Part shown: positions 9,541 to 18,658 of the stretch, piece by piece
Layout: every line of letters begins with the position of its first letter
How positions within the stretch are numbered: the first letter of the stretch is position 1
Assembly: GCF_016135805.1 (NCBI RefSeq)
Contig: NZ_JADWOX010000011.1
Span: 62,001-126,000 of the forward strand
Reading direction: 5' to 3'
DNA from: Caulobacter hibisci
Lineage (GTDB): Bacteria; Pseudomonadota; Alphaproteobacteria; Caulobacterales; Caulobacteraceae
DNA: 64,000 bases
Made by a program: the position numbers and the translations under genes
Notes under the pieces: model-generated
The model's input: only the letters and a program-made list of their open reading frames with translations
Databases searched by the model: none
What the model was told of the DNA's origin: nothing

Positions 9541-10622
9541 GTGAAGCGCCCCTTTCGCGGCCTGATCAAACTGTCCAGAGCCGCGCGTAAAGGGCCGCTT
9601 GCGACAGCGTTCGCCCTGCAGCGACTGATGGTGGCGTCGACGCCGAAACCCAAGCGCGCCAAGCCAAAATCGACGACCAAGCCGAAACCCAAGACCAAGC
9701 CGAAGTCCAAGGTCGCCCGGCCGCGCGGCGCCGCTGCACGCCCCCAGCGCCCACCCGCAGGCAGCTTCACGGATGGGCGGTTCAGTGGCCCGCACGGCGG
9801 CCTGGACTACAAGCTCTACACGCCCGTCGGCTCTCCCCGCCGCCGCTTGCCGCTGGTGGTCATGCTGCATGGGTGCAATCAGTCGGCCGCCGATTTCGCG
9901 GCGGGCAGCGGCATGAACGCCGTCGCCGACGAGCTCGGCTTCCTCGTGCTTTACCCACAGCAGTCGACCTCATCCAACCTCGGGCGCTGCTGGAATTGGC
10001 ACCGGGCCGGCGATCAGGAACGCGGGTCGGGCGAGCCCGAGGCGATCGCCGCCCTGACGCGCCACGTCATCGCGCTTTGCAAGGCCAATCCCGATCGCGT
10101 CTACATCGCGGGTCTCTCGGCCGGCGGCGCGGCCGCGGCGATCACGGCGGCCGCCTATCCAGATCTCTATGTCGCCGTAGGTGTCCATTCAGGGGTGGCC
10201 CGAGGGGATATTCGCACCTTGCGCGGCGCGATGGCGGCAGTGCGCAGCGGGCTTGCGCGAGCCGCGCCGGCAAAGCCACTCGACCGCTTCCCACCATCGT
10301 CTTCCACGGCGACCAGGACAGGGTCGTGCACCCCGGCAACGCGGATGGCTTTCTGCAACATCTCCAGAGATCGAGCACGGCGCCGTTGGTCGGTCGGTCC
10401 GAGCAGGGCCAAGCGCCTGGCGGTCGCGCCTTCACCCGCTCGATCTACAGCTATGGCTTCGGGGATGTGCGCCTGGAGGATTGGAGGGTGCACGGCGGCG
10501 GACACGGCTGGTCCGGCGGGCGGGCTTTCGGGTCCTACACCGACCCAGGCGGCCCGGACGCATCGCGCGCGATAGCCAACTTCTTCCTGGCGCGTCGACG
10601 CCCAAAGGCCGGCGCCGCTTAG
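9541..10622 (+). pseudogene. PHB depolymerase / esterase-like alpha/beta hydrolase, frameshifted
   Basis: Reads as a polyhydroxybutyrate depolymerase-family esterase: an N-terminal lysine/proline-rich tract (KPKPKTKPKSK), then VVMLHGCNQSAADFAAGSGM, the nucleophile elbow AGLSAGG, the acid in FHGDQDRVVHPGN and the histidine in VHGGGHGWSGG. The first part is in one frame up to AKPLDR (about 10284) and the rest in the frame one base earlier. Restoring one C (GACCGCCTTCCC for GACCGCTTCCC near 10281-10292) gives DRLPTIVFHGD, as in intact homologues. It separates the traG/RHH pair from trbB, which are often contiguous, so it looks like cargo. GTG 9541 is the preferred start. Confidence 0.8.
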
Positions 10623-10724
10623 GGGCGGCAGGTCGCAACAATCCTCCATCCTGGCGGCGGTCCTTGTGCTTCTACGGATTGCCGTAGAGGCGGAAAACCG
10701 CGCGCCTCCGCCGTCTTTACGCTG

Positions 10725-10738
10725 GCGCCTGTCTTTGC
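10725..10738 (+). repeat. Shared upstream element, copy 2 (before trbB)
   Basis: The 14-nt core GCGCCTGTCTTTGC (17 nt, with ACG after it, also shared with the DUF736 copy) lies 101 nt before the trbB start in a 217-bp gap. Its orientation toward the following gene matches the traG and DUF736 copies. Confidence 0.55.
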
Positions 10739-10839
10739 ACGCTGCCCTGCGAACGGCCTGAAACCCTTGTTGCGCAACCGCTCAGCGGGTCTTCCTTAGT
10801 CAGCCTCCACGCCGCCCAGCGGCAATCGAGGCGCCATCC

Positions 10840-11805
10840 GTGTCCATCCATCCCATTGCCGGCGAGGGCCGCCAGCGCAGCCAGAAGATGCTGCGAACCG
10901 CGCTGGGCGCCTACTTCTGGGACAGCCTTCAGGCTGAGACCGTGGTGGAGGTGATGCTCAATCCGGACGGTCGCCTTTGGCTGGATCGTCTGGACGAGGG
11001 GCTGGTCGATACCGGCGAGCGGCTCTCGGCCGATGAGGCCGAGCGTGTCATCCGTCTGGTGGCCCATCACGTTGGACGTGAAGTCCATGCGGGCAAGCCG
11101 CGGCTCTCGGCCGAGCTGCCCGAGGGCGGGGAGCGCTTCGAAGGCCTGCTTCCGCCCGTGGTGGCCGCGCCGACCTTCGCGATCCGTAAGCCGGCCTTCC
11201 TGGCGCCCCGGCTCGAGGCCTATGTCGCCCAGGGCGTCATGACCAACGCCCAGGCCTTGATCTTGCGATCGGCCATCGCCGAGCGGCGCAACATCCTGGT
11301 CGTCGGCGGGACTTCGAGCGGCAAGACCACGCTCGCCAACGCCCTCTTGGCCGAGTTGGCAGAGAGCACCGAACGCGTCGTCCTGATCGAGGACACCGTC
11401 GAGCTGCGGTGCCCAGCGCCCAACACGGTGGCGTTGCGCAGCAAGGAAGGGGCGGCCAGCCTCACCGAGCTGGTGCGCTCCACGCTGCGTCTGCGACCGG
11501 ACCGCATCGTGATCGGCGAAGTTCGCGGCCCCGAGGCCCTCGATCTGGTCAAGGCCTGGGGCACGGGTCACCCGGGCGGGGTGGCCACGATCCACGCCGG
11601 TTCCGCGCAGGGCGCGCTGCGCCGTCTCGAGCAGCTGATCCAGGAAACCGCGCTCGAGGCGCCGCGCGAACTGATCGCCGAGACGATCGACATCCTCGCC
11701 GTCCTGAGCGGACGCGGCGTTCACCGCCGCCTCATCGAACTCGCCGCCGTCGAGGCCTTCGACGCTGGCCAGTACCGCCTTTCCAACCTCGGAGACATCC
11801 AATGA
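10840..11805 (+). CDS. trbB: P-type conjugative transfer ATPase TrbB (VirB11 family)
   Basis: Hexameric secretion ATPase of the type IV system, on the cytoplasmic face of the inner membrane. The 321 residues include the VirB11 N-terminal domain, Walker [10 protein letters not shown] (about 156-164), the Asp box [16 protein letters not shown], Walker B region [19 protein letters not shown] and the His box [16 protein letters not shown] start at 10840. It opens the trb operon; its stop overlaps the trbC start as ATGA. Confidence 0.95.
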   Translation: MSIHPIAGEGRQRSQKMLRTALGAYFWDSLQAETVVEVMLNPDGRLWLDRLDEGLVDTGERLSADEAERVIRLVAHHVGREVHAGKPRLSAELPEGGERFEGLLPPVVAAPTFAIRKPAFLAPRLEAYVAQGVMTNAQALILRSAIAERRNILVVGGTSSGKTTLANALLAELAESTERVVLIEDTVELRCPAPNTVALRSKEGAASLTELVRSTLRLRPDRIVIGEVRGPEALDLVKAWGTGHPGGVATIHAGSAQGALRRLEQLIQETALEAPRELIAETIDILAVLSGRGVHRRLIELAAVEAFDAGQYRLSNLGDIQ

Positions 11806-12167
11806 CGCAGGGTCGTCCCGCGCCGTCGCTCAAGCGGCGGCTCCTGTCCGGCTCCATGCTCGACCGCCTCGGGATCGCGGCGGTCACCCTCGCCGGCGTG
11901 GTCTATGCCGCGCCGGCGCAGGCGGCCGGCTCGTCGATGCCGTGGGAGGCGCCGCTCCAGTCGATTCTGGAGTCGATCGAAGGTCCGGTCGCCAAGATCG
12001 TGGCGGTGATCGTCATCATCGTCACGGGCCTGTCCCTGGCCTTCGGCGAAACCTCGGGCGGCTTTCGCCGCCTGATCCAGATCGTCTTTGGCCTGTCGAT
12101 CGCGTTCGCCGCCTCCAGCTTCTTCCTGAGCTTCTTCTCCTTCGGCGGCGGGGCGCTGATCCTGTGA
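11802..12167 (+). CDS. trbC: TrbC, VirB2-like pilin precursor
   Basis: A 121-residue protein whose ATG overlaps the trbB stop. After a basic N-terminus (SLKRRLLSGSML) there is a signal segment ending near AQAAGSS, then two hydrophobic helices (AKIVAVIVIIVTGLSLAF and IVFGLSIAFAASSFFLSF) as in VirB2/TrbC pilins, which are processed and, in RP4, cyclised. The stop overlaps the next gene as GTGA. Confidence 0.9.
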   Translation: MTQGRPAPSLKRRLLSGSMLDRLGIAAVTLAGVVYAAPAQAAGSSMPWEAPLQSILESIEGPVAKIVAVIVIIVTGLSLAFGETSGGFRRLIQIVFGLSIAFAASSFFLSFFSFGGGALIL

Positions 12168-12430
12168 TCGGCGAGCTGCCCCAAGGCTATTTCGCGCCCG
12201 TCCGGCGGGCGTTGATCGAGCCGATGCTGCTGGGCGGGGCGCCGCGTACGGTGGCCATCGCCAACGCCACCCTGGCGGCGGCGCTGGGTCTTGGCCTTCG
12301 CCTCTGGCTCGTGGGCCTGGCGATCTGGCTGGTCGGCCACGCCCTGGCGGTCTGGGGGGCCCGTCACGATCCGATGTTCGTGGAGGTGGGCCGCCGTCAC
12401 CTGCGCTATCCCGCCTATTTCAGGACCTGA
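12164..12430 (+). CDS. trbD: TrbD, VirB3-like membrane protein
   Basis: An 88-residue protein starting with GTG in a GTGA overlap with trbC. The sequence GYFAPVRRALIEPMLLGGAP followed by two hydrophobic stretches and PMFVEVGRRHLRYPAYF is typical of VirB3/TrbD, an inner-membrane component that works with the TrbE ATPase encoded immediately downstream. Confidence 0.9.
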   Translation: MIGELPQGYFAPVRRALIEPMLLGGAPRTVAIANATLAAALGLGLRLWLVGLAIWLVGHALAVWGARHDPMFVEVGRRHLRYPAYFRT

Positions 12431-12433
12431 GCG

Positions 12434-14851
12434 ATGATGTCGCTGAAGGCCTACGGGGATACGAGCGCCAAGCTCGCCGACTTCCTGCCTTGGGCGGCCC
12501 TGGTCGCCGACGGGGTGGTGCTGAACAAGGACGGTAGCCTTCAACGCACCGCCAAGATCCGCGGGCCCGATCTCGACAGCGCCACCCCCGCTGAACTCAC
12601 CGCCACGGCCGCGCGCCTCAACAACGCTCTGCGTCGCCTGGGTTCGGGCTGGGCGCTCTTTGTCGAAGCACGGCGCGATCCGGCCCCGGCCTATCCGCAA
12701 AGCCGGTTTCCGGACGCGGCTTCGGCCTTGGTCGAGCTGGAGCGACGCGAGCAGTTCGCCGAGAGCGGCGCCAGTTTCGAGAGCCGCTACTTCCTGACCT
12801 TCCTCTGGAAGCCGCCCGCCGAGGACCAGGCGCGCGCCGGCGCCTGGATGATCGAAGGTCGCCAGACCCGCGGCGTGGACGCCTGGGAGCAGGTCCAAGC
12901 CTTCGTGGCCCGCACCGATCGCGCGCTCCAGCTGGTCGAAGGCCCCATGCCGCTGGCCGCCTGGCTCGACGACGCGGCGACCTTGTCGTTCCTGCATGGC
13001 GCGGCGACGACCGGCCGCCAGGACGTGCGCGTCCCCGAAACGCCGATCCACCTGGACGTCTTGCTTGCGACCCAGCCCCTCGTGGGCGGGCTTGAGCCCA
13101 AGCTCGGTCGCCAGCACCTACGGATCCTCTCAGTCGTCGGCTTTCCGACCGTGACGTTTCCCGGAATCCTCGACGACCTGAACAGCCTGGCCTTCCCCTA
13201 CCGCTGGTCGACCCGGGCGCTGATGCTCGACAAGACCGACGCTGTGAAGCTGCTGTCGCGGATCCGCCGGCAGTGGTTCGCCAAGCGCAAGTCCGTGGCC
13301 GCCATGCTCAAGGAGGTCATGACCAACGAGGCCTCGGTCCTTGTGGACTCGGACGCGGCCAACAAGGCCGACGAAGCCGACGCGGCGCTGCAGGATCTCG
13401 GCGCCGACGAGGTTGGCCAGGCGCTGGTGACGGCGAGCGTCGCGGTCTGGGATCCCGATCCCAGGATCGCCGCCGAAAAGCTGCGCCAGGTGGAGAAGGT
13501 CATCCAGGGGCGCGATTTCACGGTCATCGCCGAGGGCGCCAACGCCGTGGAGGCCTGGCTTGGAAGCCTACCCGGTCACGTCTACGCCAATGTGCGTCAG
13601 CCGCCGATCTCGACGCGCAACCTGGCCCACATCGCGCCGCTCTCGGCAGTCTGGGCGGGGCCGGACGAGGACGCTCACTTCGCCGCGCCGCCGTTGCTGC
13701 TAGCGCGCACCGACGGGTCCACGCCTTTCCGCCTGGCCCTCCACGTCGGCGATGTGGGTCATACCTTGGTGGTCGGGCCGACGGGCGCTGGCAAGTCGGT
13801 GCTCCTGGCGATGATGGCGCTGTCGTTCCGTCGCTACGAGCGATCTCAGATCTTCGCTTTCGACTTCGGCGGCTCGATCCGGGCCTCGGCCCTGGCCATG
13901 GGCGGCGCCTTCCATCCTCTGGGCGGGGAGGGGGCGCCCTCGCTCCAACCGTTGGCTGGGATCGACGATCCCACCCAGCGGGCCTGGGCGGCCGATTGGC
14001 TGGCCGCCTTGCTGGCGCACAACGGAGCGCTGCTCGAGGTCGCCGCCAAGGAGCGCCTTTGGTCGGCGCTTGGGGTCTTGGCGCAGGCGCCTGTCGATCA
14101 GCGGACACTGAGCGGCCTGGCGGCTTTGATCCAGGACGCCGCCCTGAAGGCTGCGCTGGCGCCCTACTGCCTTGGCGGTCCGGCCGGCCGACTGCTGGAC
14201 GCCGACCACGAAACGCTCGCGGCCGCGTCGGTCGAAGTGTTCGAGATCGAGGCGCTGGTCGGCACGATGGGGGCGGCCGCGGTGCTCGCCTACCTCTTCC
14301 ATAGGATCGAGGGACGGCTCGACGGTCGCCCGACCCTGGTCATCATCGACGAGGGGTGGCTGGCCCTGGATGACCCGCTGTTCGCCGCTCAGCTGCGCGA
14401 ATGGCTGAAGACGATGCGCAAGAAGAACGCCAGCGTCATCTTCGTCACCCAGTCGCTCGCGGACATCGAGGCAAGCGCGATCGCGGCGGCCATCATCGAA
14501 AGCTGTCTGACCCGCATCCTGCTCCCGAACGCGCGAGCCCTCGAACCGCAGATCGCCAAGATCTACGCAGCCTTCGGATTGAACGCGCGCCAGATCGAGA
14601 TCCTCGCCCACGCCGTCCCCAAGCACGACTACTACTGCCAGTCGCCGCACGGAAACCGGCTGTTCGCACTGGGCCTTGGCGAGGTGGCGCTGGCCTTCAC
14701 CGCGGCCTCCTCGAAAGCCGATCAGGCCGCCGTCAGCGCGATCCATGCCAGGGCCGGCGCGGAGGGGTTCGCCGAAGCCTGGCTGCGCTTCAAGGGCCTG
14801 GACTGGGCCGCCGATCTCTTGATCCAGCTTCAAAAGGACATCCAGTCATGA
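12434..14851 (+). CDS. trbE: Conjugative transfer ATPase TrbE (VirB4 family)
   Basis: At 805 residues this is a full-length VirB4/TrbE ATPase. N-terminal CagE/TrbE domain (about 1-400), Walker A VVGPTGAGKSV near 446-456, Walker B TLVIIDEGW near 634-642, and the following DDPLFAAQLREWLKTMRKKN and VIFVTQSLADIE segments typical of the family. It powers pilus assembly and substrate translocation. Three bases separate it from trbD; its stop overlaps trbJ as ATGA. Confidence 0.95.
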   Translation: MMSLKAYGDTSAKLADFLPWAALVADGVVLNKDGSLQRTAKIRGPDLDSATPAELTATAARLNNALRRLGSGWALFVEARRDPAPAYPQSRFPDAASALVELERREQFAESGASFESRYFLTFLWKPPAEDQARAGAWMIEGRQTRGVDAWEQVQAFVARTDRALQLVEGPMPLAAWLDDAATLSFLHGAATTGRQDVRVPETPIHLDVLLATQPLVGGLEPKLGRQHLRILSVVGFPTVTFPGILDDLNSLAFPYRWSTRALMLDKTDAVKLLSRIRRQWFAKRKSVAAMLKEVMTNEASVLVDSDAANKADEADAALQDLGADEVGQALVTASVAVWDPDPRIAAEKLRQVEKVIQGRDFTVIAEGANAVEAWLGSLPGHVYANVRQPPISTRNLAHIAPLSAVWAGPDEDAHFAAPPLLLARTDGSTPFRLALHVGDVGHTLVVGPTGAGKSVLLAMMALSFRRYERSQIFAFDFGGSIRASALAMGGAFHPLGGEGAPSLQPLAGIDDPTQRAWAADWLAALLAHNGALLEVAAKERLWSALGVLAQAPVDQRTLSGLAALIQDAALKAALAPYCLGGPAGRLLDADHETLAAASVEVFEIEALVGTMGAAAVLAYLFHRIEGRLDGRPTLVIIDEGWLALDDPLFAAQLREWLKTMRKKNASVIFVTQSLADIEASAIAAAIIESCLTRILLPNARALEPQIAKIYAAFGLNARQIEILAHAVPKHDYYCQSPHGNRLFALGLGEVALAFTAASSKADQAAVSAIHARAGAEGFAEAWLRFKGLDWAADLLIQLQKDIQS

Positions 14852-15582
14852 CCGCGATGATCGCGCGTCGGCGCCTCCTGGCGCTGCCGCTGGCTCTGTG
14901 CGCCACGCCCGCGCTCGCCCAGCTGACGGTCTTCGACCCGTCCAACTACGTGCAGAACGTGCTGAGCGCGTCTCGCGCCCTGCAGCAGATCAATCAGCAG
15001 ATCACGCAGCTGCAGAACCAGGCCCAATCGCTCATCAACGAGGCCAGGAACCTCACCACCCTGCCGTATTCGGCGCTGCAATCGCTGCAGTCGCAGCTGC
15101 AGAAGACCCAGGCGCTGATCCTGCAGGCCAAGGGGCTGGCCGCCCAAGTCGCCGATGTCGAGGCGCTGTTCCAGGCCCGCTATGCGGGCGCCAGCTCCAG
15201 CGCCAGCAACCAGGACCTGATCGCCGATGCGCGCACGCGGTGGACCAAGAGCGTCGAGGCGTTCCAGGACGCCCTGAAGGTCCAGGCCGGTGTGGTCGGC
15301 AATCTCGACGGCTCGCGTGAGCAGGTCAGCCAGCTGGTATCCGCCAGCCAGTCGGCAGTGGGGGCCCTCCAGGCGGCCCAGGCCGGCAATCAGCTGGTCG
15401 CGCTGCAGGTCCAGCAACTGGCCGATCTGACCGCTCTGCTGGCCGCGTCCGAGCGCGCGCAGACGCTGGAGGCCGCCCAGAAGGCCGCGGCCCAGGACCA
15501 GGCTCGCGAGCAGCTAAAGCGCTTCCTGACGCCCGGCCAAGGCTACCAGCCGGGGTCGGCCAAGATGTTCAACCAACCGTGA
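14848..15582 (+). CDS. trbJ: TrbJ, VirB5-like protein
   Basis: A 244-residue secreted protein: signal peptide RRLLALPLALCATPALAQ, then VFDPSNYVQNVLSASRALQQ and long glutamine-rich helices (INQQITQLQNQAQSLINEAR) as in TrbJ/VirB5, a minor pilus-tip component. Start ATG 14848 overlaps the trbE stop. Ends with a GTGA overlap with the next small gene. Confidence 0.92.
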   Translation: MTAMIARRRLLALPLALCATPALAQLTVFDPSNYVQNVLSASRALQQINQQITQLQNQAQSLINEARNLTTLPYSALQSLQSQLQKTQALILQAKGLAAQVADVEALFQARYAGASSSASNQDLIADARTRWTKSVEAFQDALKVQAGVVGNLDGSREQVSQLVSASQSAVGALQAAQAGNQLVALQVQQLADLTALLAASERAQTLEAAQKAAAQDQAREQLKRFLTPGQGYQPGSAKMFNQP

Positions 15583-15854
15583 GCCTGACCCTCAGCGGCA
15601 AGGCCGCCTTTCGCCTGGGCGCCGTCGGCCTGGCTGGGATGGTGATCATCGTGGCGGCAATGCAGACGCACCGCGACACGCCGGCTAAGGCGACGCCGGC
15701 CCCGCCGTCTCGGCCGGCCTCGCAGGCTGGGCATAATGAGTTGGCGCGCTGCCAGGCGCTCGGCGCGGACGGCGCCGAGGAGCCCGATTGCCTGCGCGCA
15801 TGGGAGCAGCAGCGGCGGCGCTTCCTCGGTTTGCCTTCGGAAAAGGGGCGCTGA
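15579..15854 (+). CDS. trbK: TrbK-like small membrane protein (putative entry exclusion)
   Basis: A 91-residue protein with one N-terminal membrane helix (AVGLAGMVIIVAAM), a proline/alanine linker and a C-terminal part with ARCQALGADGAEEPDCLRAW, the Cys-containing pattern of the alternative TrbK family found between trbJ and trbL in alphaproteobacterial elements. In RP4 TrbK is an entry-exclusion lipoprotein; here the role is inferred from position and pattern. Confidence 0.8.
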   Translation: MSLTLSGKAAFRLGAVGLAGMVIIVAAMQTHRDTPAKATPAPPSRPASQAGHNELARCQALGADGAEEPDCLRAWEQQRRRFLGLPSEKGR

Positions 15855-15856
15855 CC

Positions 15857-17110
15857 ATGGAAGGCACAGGCGTCATCGACCGCTTCCTGGGCGTCTTCAC
15901 CGCCTACATCGACTCCGGCTTTGGGCTGCTCGGCGGCGAGGTGGCGTTCATCGCCACCAGCCTGATCGTCATCGACGTCACCCTTGCGGCGCTCTTCTGG
16001 AGCTTGGGCGAGGGCGAGGACGTCATCGCCCGGCTGATCCGCAAGACCCTCTTCGTGGGCGCCTTCGCCTACCTGATCGGCAACTGGAACACCCTGGCCA
16101 GGATCATTTTCGAGAGCTTCGCGGGGCTTGGCGTCAAGGCGACCGGCGCGAGCTTCTCGATCGACGATCTGATGAGGCCAGGCCGTGTCGCCCAGGCCGG
16201 CATCGACGCGGGTCGGCCGCTCCTGGAGAGCATTTCGGGGCTGATGGGCTACGTCGCCTTCTTCGAGAACTTCATCCAGATCGCCGTCCTGCTGATCGCC
16301 TGGCTGATCGTGATCCTGAGCTTCTTCGTGCTCTCGGTGCAGCTCTTCGTGACCTTGATCGAGTTCAAGCTGACGACGCTTTGCGGCTTTGTGCTCGCGC
16401 CTTGGGGGCTGTTTGGCAAGACCGCCTTCCTGGCCGAGCGGGTGCTCGGCTCCGTCGTGGCCTCTGGCGTGAAGGTCATGGTCCTGGCGGTCGTGACAGG
16501 CATCGGATCGACGCTGTTTTCGCAGTTCACGACGGGCTTTGCCGCCGGTCAGCCGACCATCGAGGAGGCTTTGGCGGTGGTGCTGGCGTCGCTCTGCCTG
16601 CTGGGGCTTGGCCTGTTCGCGCCCGGCATCGCCAGCGGCCTCATCTCCGGCGGACCGCAGCTGTCGGCCGGCGCTGCTGTTGGCACGGCCGCCGCGGCGG
16701 GCGGGGTGATGGCTGCCGGCGCGGCTGCCGCCGGAATGGCCGTTGGCGGGGCGGCGGGCCTGGCGGCCGGAGCCGCCCGCGGCGCTGCGGGTCTGGCAGG
16801 CGCGGCCACGGGGGCCGCCCAGAGCGGCGGCGCGGTCGGGGTCGCCAAGGCCGCCGCGAGCGGTGCAACAAGTCCGCTGCGCCGCATGGCCCAAGGCCTG
16901 GGCCAGCGGTTTGAGGCCGCGCGAAAGGCGCATGCCGGCGGCGGGCAGAGCGGTGGGGACGCGGCGCCCCCGTCGCAAGGCGCGCCGGACTGGGCGCGCC
17001 GCATGCGCCAGGGCCAAACGGTCGCGCACGGGGCATCGACGGCGGCTCATGCGGCCTCGTCGAGCCAGAGCGGCGGCGGCGCGGCAGTCGATCTTTCGGA
17101 GGAGTCCTGA
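15857..17110 (+). CDS. trbL: TrbL, VirB6-like channel protein
   Basis: Polytopic inner-membrane subunit of the type IV channel. ATG 15857 (MEGTGVIDRFLGVFTAYID) matches the family start; an upstream in-frame ATG at 15788 lies inside trbK and was rejected. Several membrane helices occupy residues ~25-280 (for example FIQIAVLLIAWLIVILSFFV), then an alanine/glycine-rich tail with low-complexity repeats (AAGAARGAAGLAGAATGAAQ). About 417 residues. Confidence 0.92.
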   Translation: MEGTGVIDRFLGVFTAYIDSGFGLLGGEVAFIATSLIVIDVTLAALFWSLGEGEDVIARLIRKTLFVGAFAYLIGNWNTLARIIFESFAGLGVKATGASFSIDDLMRPGRVAQAGIDAGRPLLESISGLMGYVAFFENFIQIAVLLIAWLIVILSFFVLSVQLFVTLIEFKLTTLCGFVLAPWGLFGKTAFLAERVLGSVVASGVKVMVLAVVTGIGSTLFSQFTTGFAAGQPTIEEALAVVLASLCLLGLGLFAPGIASGLISGGPQLSAGAAVGTAAAAGGVMAAGAAAAGMAVGGAAGLAAGAARGAAGLAGAATGAAQSGGAVGVAKAAASGATSPLRRMAQGLGQRFEAARKAHAGGGQSGGDAAPPSQGAPDWARRMRQGQTVAHGASTAAHAASSSQSGGGAAVDLSEES

Positions 17111-17111
17111 C

Positions 17112-17795
17112 GTGTTCAAGCGAGCTGGCATCGGCTATGGCGCGACCCCGGAGGTCGATACGCCCCACCGGCGGGCGCGCCAGGCCTGGGACGAGCGAAT
17201 GGGCCGGCTGGCGGTGACTGGCCGTCGGGCCTGGACCCTGGCCCTGGTGGAGGGCGCGGTGATCGTCCTGCTGGCGGGGGCTCTGGTCTGGCAGGGCGCG
17301 CGCGGTCAGGTCGTGCCCTGGATCGTCGAGGTCGATCGCTTTGGCGAGGCGCGCACGGTCGGGCCCGCCCAGGCGGACTTCAAGCCCACCGATCCGATGG
17401 TCGCCGCTCGCCTGCAGCGGTTCATTGAGGAGGTCCGCTCGGTGTCGTCGGATCCGATCATCGTGCGGCAGAACTGGTTGCGGGCGTACGACTTCACCAG
17501 CGTCCGGGGCGCGCGCACGCTCAGCGCCTATGCCCAGGCCAATGATCCTTTCACGCGGGTCGGCAAGGAGCAGGTCTCCGTCGAGGTGCGCAGCGTCCTA
17601 CGGGCCTCGCCCAGCAGTTTTCGGGTGACCTGGAACGAGACCCGCTTCGTCAACGGCCAGCAACAGGACAGCGCGCGATGGGCCGCGACCCTCACCCTTA
17701 TCGAGCGGCCGACGCACAACGTCGACCAGCTCCGCAAGAACCCGCTCGGCGTGTTCGTCGACGCGATCGATTGGCAAAAGGAGATGGGCGGATGA
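17112..17795 (+). CDS. trbF: TrbF, VirB8-like protein
   Basis: A 227-residue bitopic protein starting with GTG 1 nt after trbL. Cytoplasmic N-terminus, one helix (LALVEGAVIVLLAGALVWQG), then a periplasmic NTF2-like VirB8 domain (VVPWIVEVDRFGEA, FIEEVRSVSSDPIIVRQNW, FRVTWNET). It nucleates the periplasmic core of the secretion system. Stop overlaps the trbG ATG. Confidence 0.92.
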   Translation: MFKRAGIGYGATPEVDTPHRRARQAWDERMGRLAVTGRRAWTLALVEGAVIVLLAGALVWQGARGQVVPWIVEVDRFGEARTVGPAQADFKPTDPMVAARLQRFIEEVRSVSSDPIIVRQNWLRAYDFTSVRGARTLSAYAQANDPFTRVGKEQVSVEVRSVLRASPSSFRVTWNETRFVNGQQQDSARWAATLTLIERPTHNVDQLRKNPLGVFVDAIDWQKEMGG

Positions 17796-18658
17796 GATCG
17801 AAGACCCTGTCATTGGCGGTCCTCGCCATCGTCGCGACCAGCGCTCAAGCTCTGGCGGGAACGACCAGATCGCCACCGGCGACCGGCGCGGTCGCGCGAG
17901 CCAACGCCGCGGCCAGGATCGAGCCACAGGGCGGCGCCTTCGCCGGCGCGATCCAGAAGTTCGCCTGGAGCGAGGGCGGCCTCTATCAGGTTTATGCCGC
18001 CCCGGGCCGGGTGACCGACATCGTGCTCGAGCCGGGCGAGGAGCTGGCCGGTCCGGGCCCGATCGCCGCCGGCGACACCGTGCGCTGGGTGATCGGCGAC
18101 ACCGAAAGCGGCGCTGGCCAGGAGCGGCGGGTCCACATCCTGGTCAAGCCGACGCTGCCGGGTCTGGCGACCAACCTGGTGATCAACACCAGCCGCCGCA
18201 CCTACTATGTCGAGCTGCGGGCCAGCGCGACCACCTACATGGCCTCGGTGAGCTGGAGCTATCCGCAAGACAGCCTCCTGGCGATCAAGCGGGCCAAAGC
18301 CGCCGCCACGCCAGGCGCGCCCGAAGCCGCCACAGCGCCACCCGCGCCAGCGCCGGTCACGGCATCGCTCGCGCTGAACTTCGACTACCGGCTCTCGGGC
18401 GACAAGGTGGGCTGGCGGCCGCAACAGGTCTTCGACGACGGGCAGAAGGTTTACCTCGTCTTCTCGGCCCAGGTGTCGACGGGCGAGCTGCCGCCGCTCT
18501 TTCTCCTGGACGCGGCCGGCAAAGCCGAACTGGTCAACTACAGGGTCGACGGCCGGCGGATGATCGTCGATCGCCTGTTTGACCGGGCGGAGCTGCGGCT
18601 GGGCGACAAGCGCAAGGCGCGCAAGGTTCGGATTGAGCGCGCCGGGGGCGCTCGATGA
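17792..18658 (+). CDS. trbG: TrbG, VirB9-like protein
   Basis: A 288-residue periplasmic/outer-membrane-complex protein. Signal peptide SLAVLAIVATSAQALAGT, CagX/VirB9 N-terminal domain (IQKFAWSEGGLYQVYAAPGR, VTDIVLEPGEEL) and C-terminal domain with FDYRLSGDKVGWRPQQVFDD and RRMIVDRLFDRAELRLG. The ATG at 17792 overlaps the trbF stop; its own stop overlaps trbI. Confidence 0.93.
   Translation: MRSKTLSLAVLAIVATSAQALAGTTRSPPATGAVARANAAARIEPQGGAFAGAIQKFAWSEGGLYQVYAAPGRVTDIVLEPGEELAGPGPIAAGDTVRWVIGDTESGAGQERRVHILVKPTLPGLATNLVINTSRRTYYVELRASATTYMASVSWSYPQDSLLAIKRAKAAATPGAPEAATAPPAPAPVTASLALNFDYRLSGDKVGWRPQQVFDDGQKVYLVFSAQVSTGELPPLFLLDAAGKAELVNYRVDGRRMIVDRLFDRAELRLGDKRKARKVRIERAGGAR

Noticed and set aside
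15788..15856. Earlier trbL start at 15788
   Set aside because: Adds residues not found in TrbL and overlaps trbK; ATG 15857 fits the family.
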